Below, in pieces: positions 29,089 through 37,533 of a stretch of DNA of 64,000 nt. The first letter of the stretch is position 1. Every line of letters starts with the position of its first letter. The position numbers were made by a program, and so were the translations under genes. Origin of the DNA: Mycobacteriales bacterium (GTDB lineage: Bacteria > Actinomycetota > Actinomycetes > Mycobacteriales > SCTD01); the NCBI GenBank assembly GCA_030447385.1, contig JAUJOY010000001.1:685629-749628 (forward strand). The letters are read 5' to 3'. The notes below the pieces were generated by a model. It worked only from the letters and a program-made list of their open reading frames with translations, did no database searches and was not told the DNA's origin.

Positions 29089-30384
29089 GTGCTCACCGCC
29101 TTCGGTCGGGCCTTCAAGACCCCGGACCTGCGCCGGAAGATCTTCTTCACGCTGTTCATCATCGCGATCTACCGGCTGGGCTCGTTCATCCCCGGCCCCG
29201 GCGTCTCCTACGTCGCGATCCAGAAGGCCCTCGAGAGCACCGAGGGCAGCAGCCTGTACGGGCTGGTCAACCTGTTCAGCGGCGGAGCGCTGCTGCAGCT
29301 GAGCGTCTTCGCGCTCGGGATCATGCCCTACATCACGGCGTCGATCATCCTGCAGCTGCTCGTCGTGGTCATCCCGCGGCTGGAGGAGCTGAAGAAGGAG
29401 GGCCAGGCCGGCCAGGCCAAGATCACGCAGTACACCCGCTACCTGACCGTGGCGCTCGCGGTGCTGCAGTCCACCGGCATCATCGCCCTGGCGCGCTCGG
29501 GACGGCTGTTCCCCGACGCGAGCATCGAGGTCATCCCCGACGACTCGCTGTTCCGCATCCTCCTGCTGGTGATCACGATGACCGCGGGCACTGCCGTGAT
29601 CATGTGGCTGGGTGAGCTGATCACCGACCGCGGCGTGGGCAACGGCATGTCCGTGCTGATCTTCACCTCGATCATCTCCTCGATCCCGGCTCAGGCGGTG
29701 CGGCTCTACCAGCAGCCCCGCGGGCCGCTGATCGTGATCTCGATCGCCCTGCTGGCGCTCATCGTCATCACCCTGGTCGTCTACGTCGAGCAGGCCCAGC
29801 GCCGCATCCCGGTGCAGTACGCCAAGCGCATGATCGGCCGGCGTATGTACGGCGGCACGTCGACCTACATCCCGCTGAAGGTCAACCAGGCCGGCATCAT
29901 CCCGGTGATCTTCGCGTCCTCGCTGCTCTACCTGCCGCAGCTGCTGAGCAACGTCTGGACGAGCAACGCGACCTTCACCCGCTTCATCAACACCTACCTG
30001 GTCGACCCCAGCAACCCGGTCTACCTGCTGATCTACTTCGGCCTGATCGTGTTCTTCACGTTCTTCTACGTCGCGATCACGTTCAACCCGGTCGAGGTCA
30101 GCGACAACATGAAGAAGTACGGCGGCTTCGTGCCGGGCATCCGGCCCGGCCGTGCCACCGCGGAGTACCTCGACTACATCCTGTCGCGGGTCACGTCCTT
30201 CGGCGCCGTCTACCTCGGAGCGGTGGCGGTCCTGCCGTACCTGCTGTTCGGGCTGACCGGCGCGGGCAACCAGATCCCGTTCGGCGGCGCGGCGATCCTC
30301 ATCATCGTCGGGGTGGGGCTCGAGACGGTGAAGCAGATCGAGAGCCAGCTGATGCTGCGCAACTACGAAGGCTTCCTGCGCTGA
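29089..30384 (+). CDS. secY: Protein translocase subunit SecY
   Basis: 431 residues from GTG 29089, which follows a GGAGGA ribosome-binding site; the longer in-frame reading from 29053 is rejected for that reason. Ten hydrophobic segments are visible, starting at about 17-37; the cytoplasmic loop with IPVQYAKRM and the plug region with GLVNLFSGGALLQLSVFALG are conserved. SecY forms the membrane pore with SecE and SecG. It is followed by adk and map, the usual order. Confidence 0.97.
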   Translation: MLTAFGRAFKTPDLRRKIFFTLFIIAIYRLGSFIPGPGVSYVAIQKALESTEGSSLYGLVNLFSGGALLQLSVFALGIMPYITASIILQLLVVVIPRLEELKKEGQAGQAKITQYTRYLTVALAVLQSTGIIALARSGRLFPDASIEVIPDDSLFRILLLVITMTAGTAVIMWLGELITDRGVGNGMSVLIFTSIISSIPAQAVRLYQQPRGPLIVISIALLALIVITLVVYVEQAQRRIPVQYAKRMIGRRMYGGTSTYIPLKVNQAGIIPVIFASSLLYLPQLLSNVWTSNATFTRFINTYLVDPSNPVYLLIYFGLIVFFTFFYVAITFNPVEVSDNMKKYGGFVPGIRPGRATAEYLDYILSRVTSFGAVYLGAVAVLPYLLFGLTGAGNQIPFGGAAILIIVGVGLETVKQIESQLMLRNYEGFLR

Positions 30385-30412
30385 TGTGGTGTGCGCACAT
30401 GAGGCACAGCTA

Positions 30413-30430
30413 GTGGCGGGCTCGCGCTAG
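30413..30430 (+). CDS. Possible five-codon leader ORF upstream of adk
   Basis: GTG-GCG-GGC-TCG-CGC-TAG starts 8 nt after a GAGG box, and its stop shares one base with the adk GTG (TAGTG). adk itself has no obvious ribosome-binding site, so ribosomes ending this mini-ORF could start adk. It is a candidate only; there is no comparative evidence here. Confidence 0.3.
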
Positions 30431-31098
30431 TGCGTCTCGTCCTGGTCGGGCCTCCCGGAGCGGGCAAAGGCACGCAAGCCCAGTTCATCGCGGAGCACGT
30501 CGACGTGCCCAAGATCAGCACAGGCGACATCTTCCGGGCCAACGTCAGCCAGGGGACTCCCCTCGGTGTGCTGGCCAAGCAGTTCATGGACCGCGGCGAC
30601 CTCGTCCCAGACGACATCACGATCGACATGGTGCGCGACCGCCTGCAGCAGCCCGACGCGCGGGCCGGCTTCCTGCTCGACGGCTTCCCCCGCACGGTGC
30701 CGCAGGCCCAGGTGCTCGACGACCTGCTGCGCGAGACCTCCTACTCCAAGCTGGACGTGGTGCTCGAGCTGGTGGTCGACGACGACGAGGTCATCCGCCG
30801 GCTGTCCGGTCGGCGGACCTGCCGCACGTGCAACCGCATCTGGCACGTGGACTTCGACCCGCCGCAGAAGGACGGGATCTGCGACGTGGACGGCGGCGAC
30901 CTCTACCAGCGCGATGACGACCAGGCCGAGACGATCGCGAACCGGCTGGAGGTCTACGCCGAGTCGACGGCGCCGCTGGTCGCCTACTACGCCAGCCGCG
31001 GCGTGCTCATCGGCATCGACGCGACCGGGCCGGTGGACGACGTCACGCAGCGGGCCATCGACGCGTTGCGCCCGATGCAGCCCAACCTCGCGCGCTGA
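30430..31098 (+). CDS. adk: Adenylate kinase
   Basis: 222 residues from GTG 30430. It catalyses ATP + AMP to 2 ADP. P-loop GPPGAGKGT (7-15); AMP-binding [10 protein letters not shown] (about 80-89). The long LID carries a zinc-type site: CRTC followed by C-x2-D (CDVD), as in many Gram-positives. Standard long-form length. secY lies 45 bp upstream, with a 10-bp TGTGCGCACA palindrome in the gap, and map starts 11 bp downstream. Confidence 0.96.
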   Translation: MRLVLVGPPGAGKGTQAQFIAEHVDVPKISTGDIFRANVSQGTPLGVLAKQFMDRGDLVPDDITIDMVRDRLQQPDARAGFLLDGFPRTVPQAQVLDDLLRETSYSKLDVVLELVVDDDEVIRRLSGRRTCRTCNRIWHVDFDPPQKDGICDVDGGDLYQRDDDQAETIANRLEVYAESTAPLVAYYASRGVLIGIDATGPVDDVTQRAIDALRPMQPNLAR

Positions 31099-31109
31099 TC
31101 CGCCGCCTC

Positions 31110-31985
31110 ATGGCCCGCCGCACCCGGCGCCCGCGCGGCGTCACGGTCAAGACGCCGGAGCAGCTCGAGGCGATGCGGCTCGCGGGGCTCGTGGTCGGGC
31201 GCACCCTGGAGCGGCTGGTGACCGCCGTCGCGCCGGGCGTGACGACCGGCGAGCTGGACCGCATCGCCGAGGAGTCGATCCGCAGCGCGGGCGCTGTGCC
31301 GAGCTTCCTCGGCTACCACGGGTTCCCCGCCTCGATCTGCACGTCGATCGGCGCCGAGGTCGTGCACGGCATCCCCTCGTACGGCCGGGAGCTGGCCGAG
31401 GGGGAGCTGCTCAGCATCGACTGCGGAGCGATCCTCCGGGGCTGGCACGGTGACGCCGCCGTGACGGTGCCGGTCGGGCGGTGTGCTCCGGAGCTGCTCG
31501 CGCTGTCCGCCGTGGCCCGCGACGCGCTGCGGGCGGGGCTGGCCGCCGCGCAGCCGGGGGGCCGGCTGTCCGACATCGGCGACGCGGTGCACAACGTCGT
31601 ACGCCCGCACGGCTACGGCCTTGTCGAGGACTACACCGGGCACGGCATCGGCACGTCGATGCACGAGCCGCCCTGCGTCCCGAACGTCGCTCCGGAGGGC
31701 CCTGGGCGGGGGATGGCCCTCGAGGTGGGGATCGTGCTGGCCATCGAGCCGATGGTGACGCTGGGCTCCGCCCGGGTGCACGAGCTCGAGGACGGCTGGA
31801 CCGTGGTGACCGACGACGGCCGGCAGGCCGCCCACTGGGAGCACACCGTGGCGGTCACGGCGAGGGGCCCCTGGGTGCTGACGGCTCTTGACGGCGGCGC
31901 GGCGCTGCTCGGCGACGCGCCGCGCGTGCCCGCCGGTCGTACCGGCACCACCCCCGCATTGGACCGGGGCGCCAGCGCGACGTAG
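31110..31985 (+). CDS. map: Methionine aminopeptidase, type I
   Basis: 291 residues. It removes N-terminal Met from new proteins. Expected metal ligands are visible in order: Asp in LLSIDCG, Asp in WHGDAAV, His in TGHGIG, Glu in LAIEPM and Glu in HWEHT; the substrate His is in VVHGIP. The final 35 residues after the catalytic fold are an unconserved Ala/Gly/Pro tail. ATG 31110 is chosen, 11 bp after adk. Confidence 0.95.
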   Translation: MARRTRRPRGVTVKTPEQLEAMRLAGLVVGRTLERLVTAVAPGVTTGELDRIAEESIRSAGAVPSFLGYHGFPASICTSIGAEVVHGIPSYGRELAEGELLSIDCGAILRGWHGDAAVTVPVGRCAPELLALSAVARDALRAGLAAAQPGGRLSDIGDAVHNVVRPHGYGLVEDYTGHGIGTSMHEPPCVPNVAPEGPGRGMALEVGIVLAIEPMVTLGSARVHELEDGWTVVTDDGRQAAHWEHTVAVTARGPWVLTALDGGAALLGDAPRVPAGRTGTTPALDRGASAT

Positions 31986-31988
31986 ACT
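31959..31988 (+). promoter_or_regulatory. Probable infA promoter
   Basis: TTGGAC (31959-31964), an 18-bp spacer and TAGACT (31983-31988) overlap the end of map. This predicts an infA leader of about 200 nt (31995-32194); no known regulatory RNA class is recognised in it. Confidence 0.6.
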
Positions 31989-32194
31989 TCGCGATTGGAC
32001 TGCACTCCGGCGCTACGCCATGTCTGCGTCCGGGGGGTGCCACCTCTTCTCGTCGCCAGGACGGAGCGGGCGGCGCGCAGTCCCGCGGACCGGCTCCGGC
32101 CGGAAACCTACTCAGCACCCTCGCCTGACCGCAAGACCCCAGCACCGCAGCACGCCTGCCCACGACGACGCACGAACGACGGATAGCGGAGGAC

Positions 32195-32416
32195 ATGCCG
32201 AAGAAGGACGGGGCCATCGAGATCGAAGGTCGCGTGGTCGAGCCGCTGCCCAACGCGATGTTCCGCGTGGAGCTGGAGAACGGCCACAAGGTCCTGGCCC
32301 ACATCAGCGGGAAGATGCGCCAGCACTACATCCGCATCCTGCCCGAGGACCGGGTCGTCGTGGAGCTCTCCCCCTACGACCTCACCCGGGGTCGCATCGT
32401 CTACCGCTACAAGTGA
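32195..32416 (+). CDS. infA: Translation initiation factor IF-1
   Basis: 73 residues, standard length, with a single S1/OB fold: [20 protein letters not shown] at the start and [11 protein letters not shown] at the end. It binds the 30S A site during initiation. It heads the infA-rpmJ-rpsM-rpsK-rpsD-rpoA-rplQ group and has a GCGGAGGA ribosome-binding site. Confidence 0.97.
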   Translation: MPKKDGAIEIEGRVVEPLPNAMFRVELENGHKVLAHISGKMRQHYIRILPEDRVVVELSPYDLTRGRIVYRYK

Positions 32417-32480
32417 GTCCCGACCGCACCTGGCCGTCACCCTCGGGTGAGGGCGGGCGCACGACCGAGGAACGAGAGCT

Positions 32481-32597
32481 GTGAAGGTCAAGCCGAGCGT
32501 CAAGCCGATCTGTGACAAGTGCCGCGTGATCCGGCGCAACCGCCGCGTCATGGTCATCTGCTCGTCCAGCGCCCGCCACAAGCAGCGCCAGGGCTAG
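32481..32597 (+). CDS. rpmJ: 50S ribosomal protein L36, zinc-binding form
   Basis: 38 residues from GTG 32481, too short for many gene finders. It starts [16 protein letters not shown], followed by a C-x4-or-more-H end ([13 protein letters not shown]). Cys11, Cys14, Cys27 and His33 form the zinc ribbon, so this is the zinc-binding type. It lies between infA (64 bp) and rpsM (205 bp). Confidence 0.96.
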   Translation: MKVKPSVKPICDKCRVIRRNRRVMVICSSSARHKQRQG

Positions 32598-32688
32598 CCG
32601 CACCCGTACGCCCGCTCCACCCGCTCCACCCGCACGCCGCACCAGCCCGAGCATCAGCACTCCAGCACGACATCAGCACCGCGCACAT

Positions 32689-32706
32689 CTGCGCCCTCGG
32701 GCGCAG
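32689..32706 (+). terminator. Hairpin between rpmJ and rpsM
   Basis: A perfect 7-bp stem (CTGCGCC/GGCGCAG) with a CTCG loop, followed by a second GC-rich stem (CCCCGG/CCGGGG at about 32709-32728). Both lie in the 205-bp rpmJ-rpsM gap; they may attenuate or protect the transcript. Confidence 0.4.
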
Positions 32707-32802
32707 CACCCCCGGTCGGAGGCCGGGGCCCGTCACTCCGGAGCCTGCGGAGCCGGAACGTGTCGCGCCAGACCTTCGGAGACAGGAAGAGAGACCGGCC
32801 GC

Positions 32803-33180
32803 ATGGCCCGACTTGCCGGCGTCGACCTCCCCCGCGAGAAGCGGCTCGAGATCGCGCTCACCTACATCTTCGGCATGGGTCGCACCCGTGCGCAGAAGAC
32901 GCTGCAGGAGACCGGGGTGAGCCCGGACGTGCGCGTCCGCGACCTCACCGACGACGACCTGGTCAAGCTGCGCGACTGGATCGACGCCAACTACAAGGTC
33001 GAGGGGGACCTGCGTCGCGAGGTCGCGAGCGACATCCGGCGCAAGATCGAGATCGGGTGCTACCAGGGCATCCGCCACCGCCGCGGGCTCCCCGTCCACG
33101 GCCAGCGCACCCACACCAACGCCCGGACCCGCAAGGGCCCGAAGAAGACCGTGGCGGGCAAGAAGAAGCCCAAGAAGTAG
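32803..33180 (+). CDS. rpsM: 30S ribosomal protein S13
   Basis: 125 residues, standard. Starts [20 protein letters not shown]; the C-terminal basic tail [15 protein letters not shown] reaches the P-site tRNA. It is in operon with rpsK, across a gap of 132 bp that contains a tandem repeat and hairpin. Confidence 0.96.
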   Translation: MARLAGVDLPREKRLEIALTYIFGMGRTRAQKTLQETGVSPDVRVRDLTDDDLVKLRDWIDANYKVEGDLRREVASDIRRKIEIGCYQGIRHRRGLPVHGQRTHTNARTRKGPKKTVAGKKKPKK

Positions 33181-33219
33181 CTGATCTGGGGGCTCCTGAT
33201 CTGGGGGCTCCGCCCCAGA
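33181..33219 (+). repeat. 15-bp tandem duplication with hairpin after rpsM
   Basis: CTGATCTGGGGGCTC occurs twice in tandem (33181-33195, 33196-33210). The second copy pairs with downstream CCCCAGA (33213-33219) through TCTGGGG (33200-33206); the first copy could pair with the same arm instead, giving two alternative hairpins. Confidence 0.7.
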
Positions 33220-33312
33220 GACCCCGGGCAGCCAGCGGCTTCCTGCCCCGGCTCCCGGTGCCGCCCAGCCTGGTCAGTGACCACCTCATCTCGATTCCGA
33301 AGGAAGAGTGAT

Positions 33313-33720
33313 TTGCCCCCCAAGACTCGTACGGGCGCCGCGGTCAAGAAGATCCGGCGCAAGGAGAAGAAGAACATCGCCCACGGGCAGGCTCACATCA
33401 AGTCCACGTTCAACAACACGATCGTCTCGATCACCGACCCTCAGGGCAACGTCATCAGCTGGGCCTCCGCCGGCCACGTCGGCTTCAAGGGCTCGCGCAA
33501 GTCCACGCCCTTCGCCGCGCAGCTGGCCGCGGAGAACTGCGCGCGCAAGGCGCAGGAGCACGGCATGAAGAAGGTCGACGTCTTCGTGAAGGGCCCGGGC
33601 TCGGGCCGCGAGACCGCGATCCGCTCCCTGCAGGCCGCCGGCCTCGAGGTCGGCGCGATCCAGGACGTCACCCCGGTGCCGCACAACGGCTGCCGCCCGC
33701 CCAAGCGCCGGAGGGTCTGA
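33313..33720 (+). CDS. rpsK: 30S ribosomal protein S11
   Basis: 135 residues from TTG 33313, preceded by a GAAGGAAG ribosome-binding site and giving the conserved [20 protein letters not shown]. The longer reading from ATG 33277 covers the ribosome-binding site and is rejected. The conserved ending is [13 protein letters not shown]11 is part of the 30S platform. 70 bp to rpsD. Confidence 0.95.
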   Translation: MPPKTRTGAAVKKIRRKEKKNIAHGQAHIKSTFNNTIVSITDPQGNVISWASAGHVGFKGSRKSTPFAAQLAAENCARKAQEHGMKKVDVFVKGPGSGRETAIRSLQAAGLEVGAIQDVTPVPHNGCRPPKRRRV

Positions 33721-33790
33721 CGTGACCACCCCTCTCGTTCCCGCAGCTGCGCAGCTGCGTCGCCGTCCGACGTTCTGGAGAAGCTGACAC

Positions 33791-34417
33791 ATGGCCCGCT
33801 ACACGGGTGCCGACTGCCGCCGCTGCCGCCGCGAGAAGATGAAGCTGTTCCTCAAGGGCAGCAAGTGCGAGTCGCCGAAGTGCCCGATCGAGATCCGCCC
33901 CTACCCCCCCGGCGAGCACGGCCGCGGGCGTACCAAGGACTCGGAGTACCTCCTGCAAAAGCGCGAGAAGCAGAAGTGCGCCCGCATCTACGGGGTGCTC
34001 GAGAAGCAGTTCCGCGGCTACTACGAAGAGGCCAACAAGAAGAGCGGCAAGACCGGCGAGAACCTCCTGATCATCCTGGAGAGCCGCCTGGACAACGTCG
34101 TCTACCGCGCCGGCTTCGCGACCTCCCGCGACCACGCCCGGCAGGCCGTCCGCCACGGGCACGTCCTGGTCAACGGCAAGAAGGTCGACATCCCGTCCTA
34201 CCGCGTCGGCCCCAGCGACATCGTCGAGATCCGCCCGAAGAGCCGCGAGCTGACCCCGTACATCATCGCGCGTGAAACCGCCGGCGATCGCCCGTCGCCC
34301 GCCTGGATGGAGGTCATCTCCAGCCAGATGCGCGTGCTCGTGCACAACCTCCCGGCCCGGCAGGTCATCGACACCCCGGTCCAGGAGCAGCTGATCGTCG
34401 AGCTCTACAGCAAGTAG
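33791..34417 (+). CDS. rpsD: 30S ribosomal protein S4, zinc-binding form
   Basis: 208 residues. The N-terminal Cys cluster (CRRC near residues 9-12, then Cys26 and Cys31 in GSKCESPKC) marks the zinc-binding type. The S4 RNA-binding domain spans about 97-160 ([18 protein letters not shown]). S4 is a primary 16S rRNA binder and the likely autorepressor of this operon by analogy with other bacteria. Confidence 0.96.
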   Translation: MARYTGADCRRCRREKMKLFLKGSKCESPKCPIEIRPYPPGEHGRGRTKDSEYLLQKREKQKCARIYGVLEKQFRGYYEEANKKSGKTGENLLIILESRLDNVVYRAGFATSRDHARQAVRHGHVLVNGKKVDIPSYRVGPSDIVEIRPKSRELTPYIIARETAGDRPSPAWMEVISSQMRVLVHNLPARQVIDTPVQEQLIVELYSK

Positions 34418-34553
34418 GAGCAGGACCGCGCCCGTCGGCGCCGGTCCTGTCGCACCCCCGCTGCACCCCGTACGCCGGCATGGGACTCGCCACCCCATGC
34501 ACCCCACGTGACGTCATATGGCGGACGTCGCGGAAGTCTTGGAAGGACACCAC

Positions 34554-35626
34554 GTGCTCATCGCACAGCGCCCGACACTGACCGAGGAGCCCGTCAGCGA
34601 CAACCGCTCACGGTTCGTCCTGGAGCCGCTCGAGCCGGGCTTCGGCTACACCCTTGGCAACTCGCTCCGCCGCACGCTGCTCTCCTCGATCCCGGGTGCC
34701 GCCGTCACGAGCATCCGCATCGACGGGGTGCTGCACGAGTTCACCACGGTTCCAGGAGTCAAGGAGGACGTCACCGACCTGATCCTGAACCTCAAGGAGC
34801 TGGTCGTGTCCTCCGAGAGCGACGAGCCGGTGGTCATGTACCTGCGCAAGCAAGGTCCCGGCCCGGTCACCGCGGCCGACATCGCGCCGCCGGCCGGTGT
34901 CGAGATCCACAGCCCGGACCTGCACCTGGCCACGCTGAACGGCAAGGGCCGGCTCGAGATCGAGCTGACCGTCGAGCGCGGCCGCGGCTACGTCTCCGCC
35001 GTGCAGAACAAGCAGGCCGGCCAGGAGATCGGCCGCATCCCGGTCGACTCCATCTACTCGCCGGTCCTGAAGGTGACCTACAAGGTCGAGGCCACCCGCG
35101 TCGAGCAGCGCACCGACTTCGACAAGCTCATCCTCGACGTCGAGACCAAGCCCGGCATGACGCCGCGTGACGCGGTGGCCAGCGCCGGCAAGACGCTCGT
35201 CGGGCTGTTCGGCCTCGCCAGCGAGCTCAACGAGCAGGCGGAGGGCATCGACATCGGCCCGTCGCCGACCGACGCCGCCCTCGCGGCCGACCTCGCGCTG
35301 CCGATCGAGGAGATGGACCTGACGGTCCGCTCCTACAACTGCCTCAAGCGCGAGGGCATCCACTCCGTCGGCGAGCTCGTCTCGCGCTCCGAGGCCGACC
35401 TGCTCGACATCCGCAACTTCGGCGCGAAGTCGATCGACGAGGTCAAGGTCAAGCTCCACTCGATGGGCCTCGCTCTCAAGGACAGCCCCCGGGGTTCGAC
35501 CCCAGCTCGATCGTGAGCACCTACGGCACGGACGAGTTCGGCGCACCGGACTTCTCCGACCCCGCCGACGACGTGGCCGTGGACGACACCGGCGACTCCG
35601 GCTTCCAGGAGACCGAGCAGCTCTAG
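34554..35626 (+). CDS. rpoA: DNA-directed RNA polymerase subunit alpha (frame broken at 35486-35490)
   Basis: I chose GTG 34554 after a GGAAGGA ribosome-binding site, giving [20 protein letters not shown]. The N-terminal dimerisation domain and C-terminal DNA/activator-binding domain ([29 protein letters not shown]) are complete. After LALKDSP the frame shifts at a run of five C (35486-35490); one more C restores GFDPSSIV and then an acidic tail ending GFQETEQL, the usual actinobacterial end, with stop at 35626 and 357 residues. As sequenced, the frame ends at TGA 35514-35516 after eight wrong residues. The loss removes only the acidic tail, so a truncated alpha could in principle function; a sequencing error is still more likely. 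Confidence 0.94.
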
Positions 35627-35750
35627 CCCGTACGCCAGGTCCCAGGTCTGCCTGCGGCAGGCCGCAGCAGCAAGGCAGGGCCCCGGCAACCGCCGCGGCG
35701 CCCCCACGGACCCGACCCGGGTCCCGCACCTCGCAGGAAGTGAGACCCAC

Positions 35751-36536
35751 ATGCCCACCCCCGCCAAGGGCCCGCGGATGGGCGGCAGCCCTGCCCACGA
35801 GCGCCTGATGCTGGCCAACCTCGCCACGTCGCTGTTCGAGCACGGGCGGATCACGACCACGCTCGCCAAGGCCAAGCGGCTGCGGCCCTACGCCGAGCAC
35901 CTGATCACCTTCGGCAAGCGGGGCGACCTGCACGCCCGCCGCCAGGTGCTCAAGCGGCTCAACGACAAGAGCGTGGTCCACACGCTGTTCGCCGAGATCG
36001 GCCCGCGCTACGCCGACCGTCCGGGTGGCTACACCCGGATCCTCAAGGTGGGCAACCGCAAGGGTGACAACGCGCCGATGGCGATCATCGAGCTGGTCGA
36101 GGCGATGACGGTGCGCCAGGAGGCCGTGGGTGAGGCCGAGCGTGCCCGCGGCACGAAGGTGGCCCCGCGCAAGGCCCCGACCGGCGCGACCCGTGAGTCG
36201 GCGAAGGCCCTGGCGGCCGACAGCCCTACGGCCGCCGGTGTGGCCGCAGCGCCAGAGGGGGACAGCGCTGCCGCGGACAGCCCTGCCTCGGACAGCGCGG
36301 CCTCGGACAGCCCTGCCTCGGACAGCCCTGCCTCGGACAGCGCTGCCTCGGACAGCGCTGCCCCCGCTGCTGCGGCTCCCGCGGCGAGTGGAGCGGATGC
36401 TGACGCGGCCGGGGGCGACGCGCCTGACGCCGACGTCGAGGCAGCTGCCGGCGGAGCTGGTGACGCACCCGCCGCCGACGAGAGCGGGGCCACGCCCGGG
36501 GCGGGGACCGACGCCGCGGACGAGGGCCAGAAGTAG
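35751..36536 (+). CDS. rplQ: 50S ribosomal protein L17 with very long repetitive tail
   Basis: 261 residues; a normal bacterial L17 has about 120. The core (1-118) is typical: [20 protein letters not shown] and ERLRPYAE-like segments. The rest is an Ala/Ser/Asp/Gly-rich acidic tail with a five-residue repeat ([10 protein letters not shown]). L17 sits near the tunnel exit, so the tail would be exposed there. 124 bp of C-rich spacer separate it from the rpoA end. Confidence 0.95.
   Translation: MPTPAKGPRMGGSPAHERLMLANLATSLFEHGRITTTLAKAKRLRPYAEHLITFGKRGDLHARRQVLKRLNDKSVVHTLFAEIGPRYADRPGGYTRILKVGNRKGDNAPMAIIELVEAMTVRQEAVGEAERARGTKVAPRKAPTGATRESAKALAADSPTAAGVAAAPEGDSAAADSPASDSAASDSPASDSPASDSAASDSAAPAAAAPAASGADADAAGGDAPDADVEAAAGGAGDAPAADESGATPGAGTDAADEGQK
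36261..36365 (+). repeat. 15-bp tandem repeat, seven units, in rplQ
   Basis: Seven contiguous 15-bp units starting GACAGC begin at 36261 and encode [10 protein letters not shown] or DSAAS. The period keeps the frame, so unit number can vary without breaking L17. Confidence 0.9.
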
Positions 36537-36547
36537 CTCCTGCGCCC

Positions 36548-37366
36548 GTGGGGCGGGTCCGGCTCGACCTGGCGTACGACGGGACCGACTTCATCGGCTG
36601 GGCGTGCCAGCCGGGGCGCCGGACCGTGCAGGGCGTGCTGCAGGAGGCGCTGGGCGTGCTCACCCGGGCTGACCCGCCGCGGGTGAGCGTCGCGGGGCGT
36701 ACCGACTCCGGCGTGCACGCCCGCGGGCAGGTGGCGCACGTCGACCTTCCTTCCGCCGCGGCCGAGGACCCACTGCTGCTCCGGCGCCTCAACGGGCTGC
36801 TGCCGCCCGACGTCAGGGTGCGCCGGGCCGGTGCCGCTCCCGCGGGCTTCGACGCCCGCTTCTCGGCGCTCTCACGGACCTACCGCTACCGGATCGCCGA
36901 TGGACCGGAGGTCGTCGACCCGCTGCGCCGCGACGTGCTCTCCCGCACCAGGCCGCTCGACCTGGCCGCGCTGCGTGCGGCCTGTGTCCGGCTGCTGGGC
37001 GAGCACGACTTCGCGGCGTACTGCCGGCGGCGAGAGGGAGCGACGACGATCCGCCGGCTGCTCGAGCTGGACTGGGAGCGCGACGCCGGCGGGCTGCTGG
37101 TGATGACGGCGCGGGCCGATGCGTTCTGCCACTCGATGGTGCGCTCGCTGGTCGGCGCGATGCTGGCTGTGGGCGAGGGGCGGCGGGAGCCGGACTGGCC
37201 GGGGTCGCTGCTGACGCTGGACCGGCGGGCGGGCGAGGTGGTCGTGGCGCCGCCGCACGGGCTGGTGCTGGAGCACGTGGCGTACCCGCCGGACAACGAG
37301 CTGCGGGCGCGCCAGGACGTCACCCGGGCGGTGCGGGTGCTGCCGGGCGGCGAAGCAACGCGGTGA
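36548..37366 (+). CDS. truA: tRNA pseudouridine(38-40) synthase TruA
   Basis: 272 residues from GTG 36548. It converts U38-U40 of the anticodon stem to pseudouridine. The catalytic Asp lies in AGRTDSGVHA (about residue 58); SRTYRYRI and FCHSMVRSLVGAML are further family signatures. It starts 11 bp after rplQ and is probably cotranscribed with it. The stop is followed at once by a hairpin. Confidence 0.95.
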   Translation: MGRVRLDLAYDGTDFIGWACQPGRRTVQGVLQEALGVLTRADPPRVSVAGRTDSGVHARGQVAHVDLPSAAAEDPLLLRRLNGLLPPDVRVRRAGAAPAGFDARFSALSRTYRYRIADGPEVVDPLRRDVLSRTRPLDLAALRAACVRLLGEHDFAAYCRRREGATTIRRLLELDWERDAGGLLVMTARADAFCHSMVRSLVGAMLAVGEGRREPDWPGSLLTLDRRAGEVVVAPPHGLVLEHVAYPPDNELRARQDVTRAVRVLPGGEATR

Positions 37367-37368
37367 TT

Positions 37369-37387
37369 CGAGGGGGCGGACCCCTCG
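37369..37387 (+). terminator. Hairpin after truA
   Basis: CGAGGGG/CCCCTCG with a 5-nt loop, beginning 2 nt after the truA stop and followed by TTG; a likely end of the alpha operon transcript. Confidence 0.55.
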
Positions 37388-37394
37388 TTGATCA

Positions 37395-37449
37395 TGCGGA
37401 TCGTGGATCCGCACAGGACACGCCGGCGAGCCGCTGCCCGATCCACGAC
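37395..37449. repeat. Palindromic intergenic stretch
   Basis: A perfect 8-bp stem with a GTG loop (TGCGGATC/GATCCGCA, 37395-37413), whose central TCGTGGATC is repeated inverted at 37440-37448 (GATCCACGA). It lies between truA and the sulfite-oxidase-like gene. It may be a protein-binding site or a small repeat element. Confidence 0.4.
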
Positions 37450-37533
37450 GCAGAAGATCGATCCCCGGACCCGGCGCGGCAGCCGGCGCACGCTCAGCGC
37501 GCCGGATCTGGCGCCGTGGTCGAGGATGGCACC

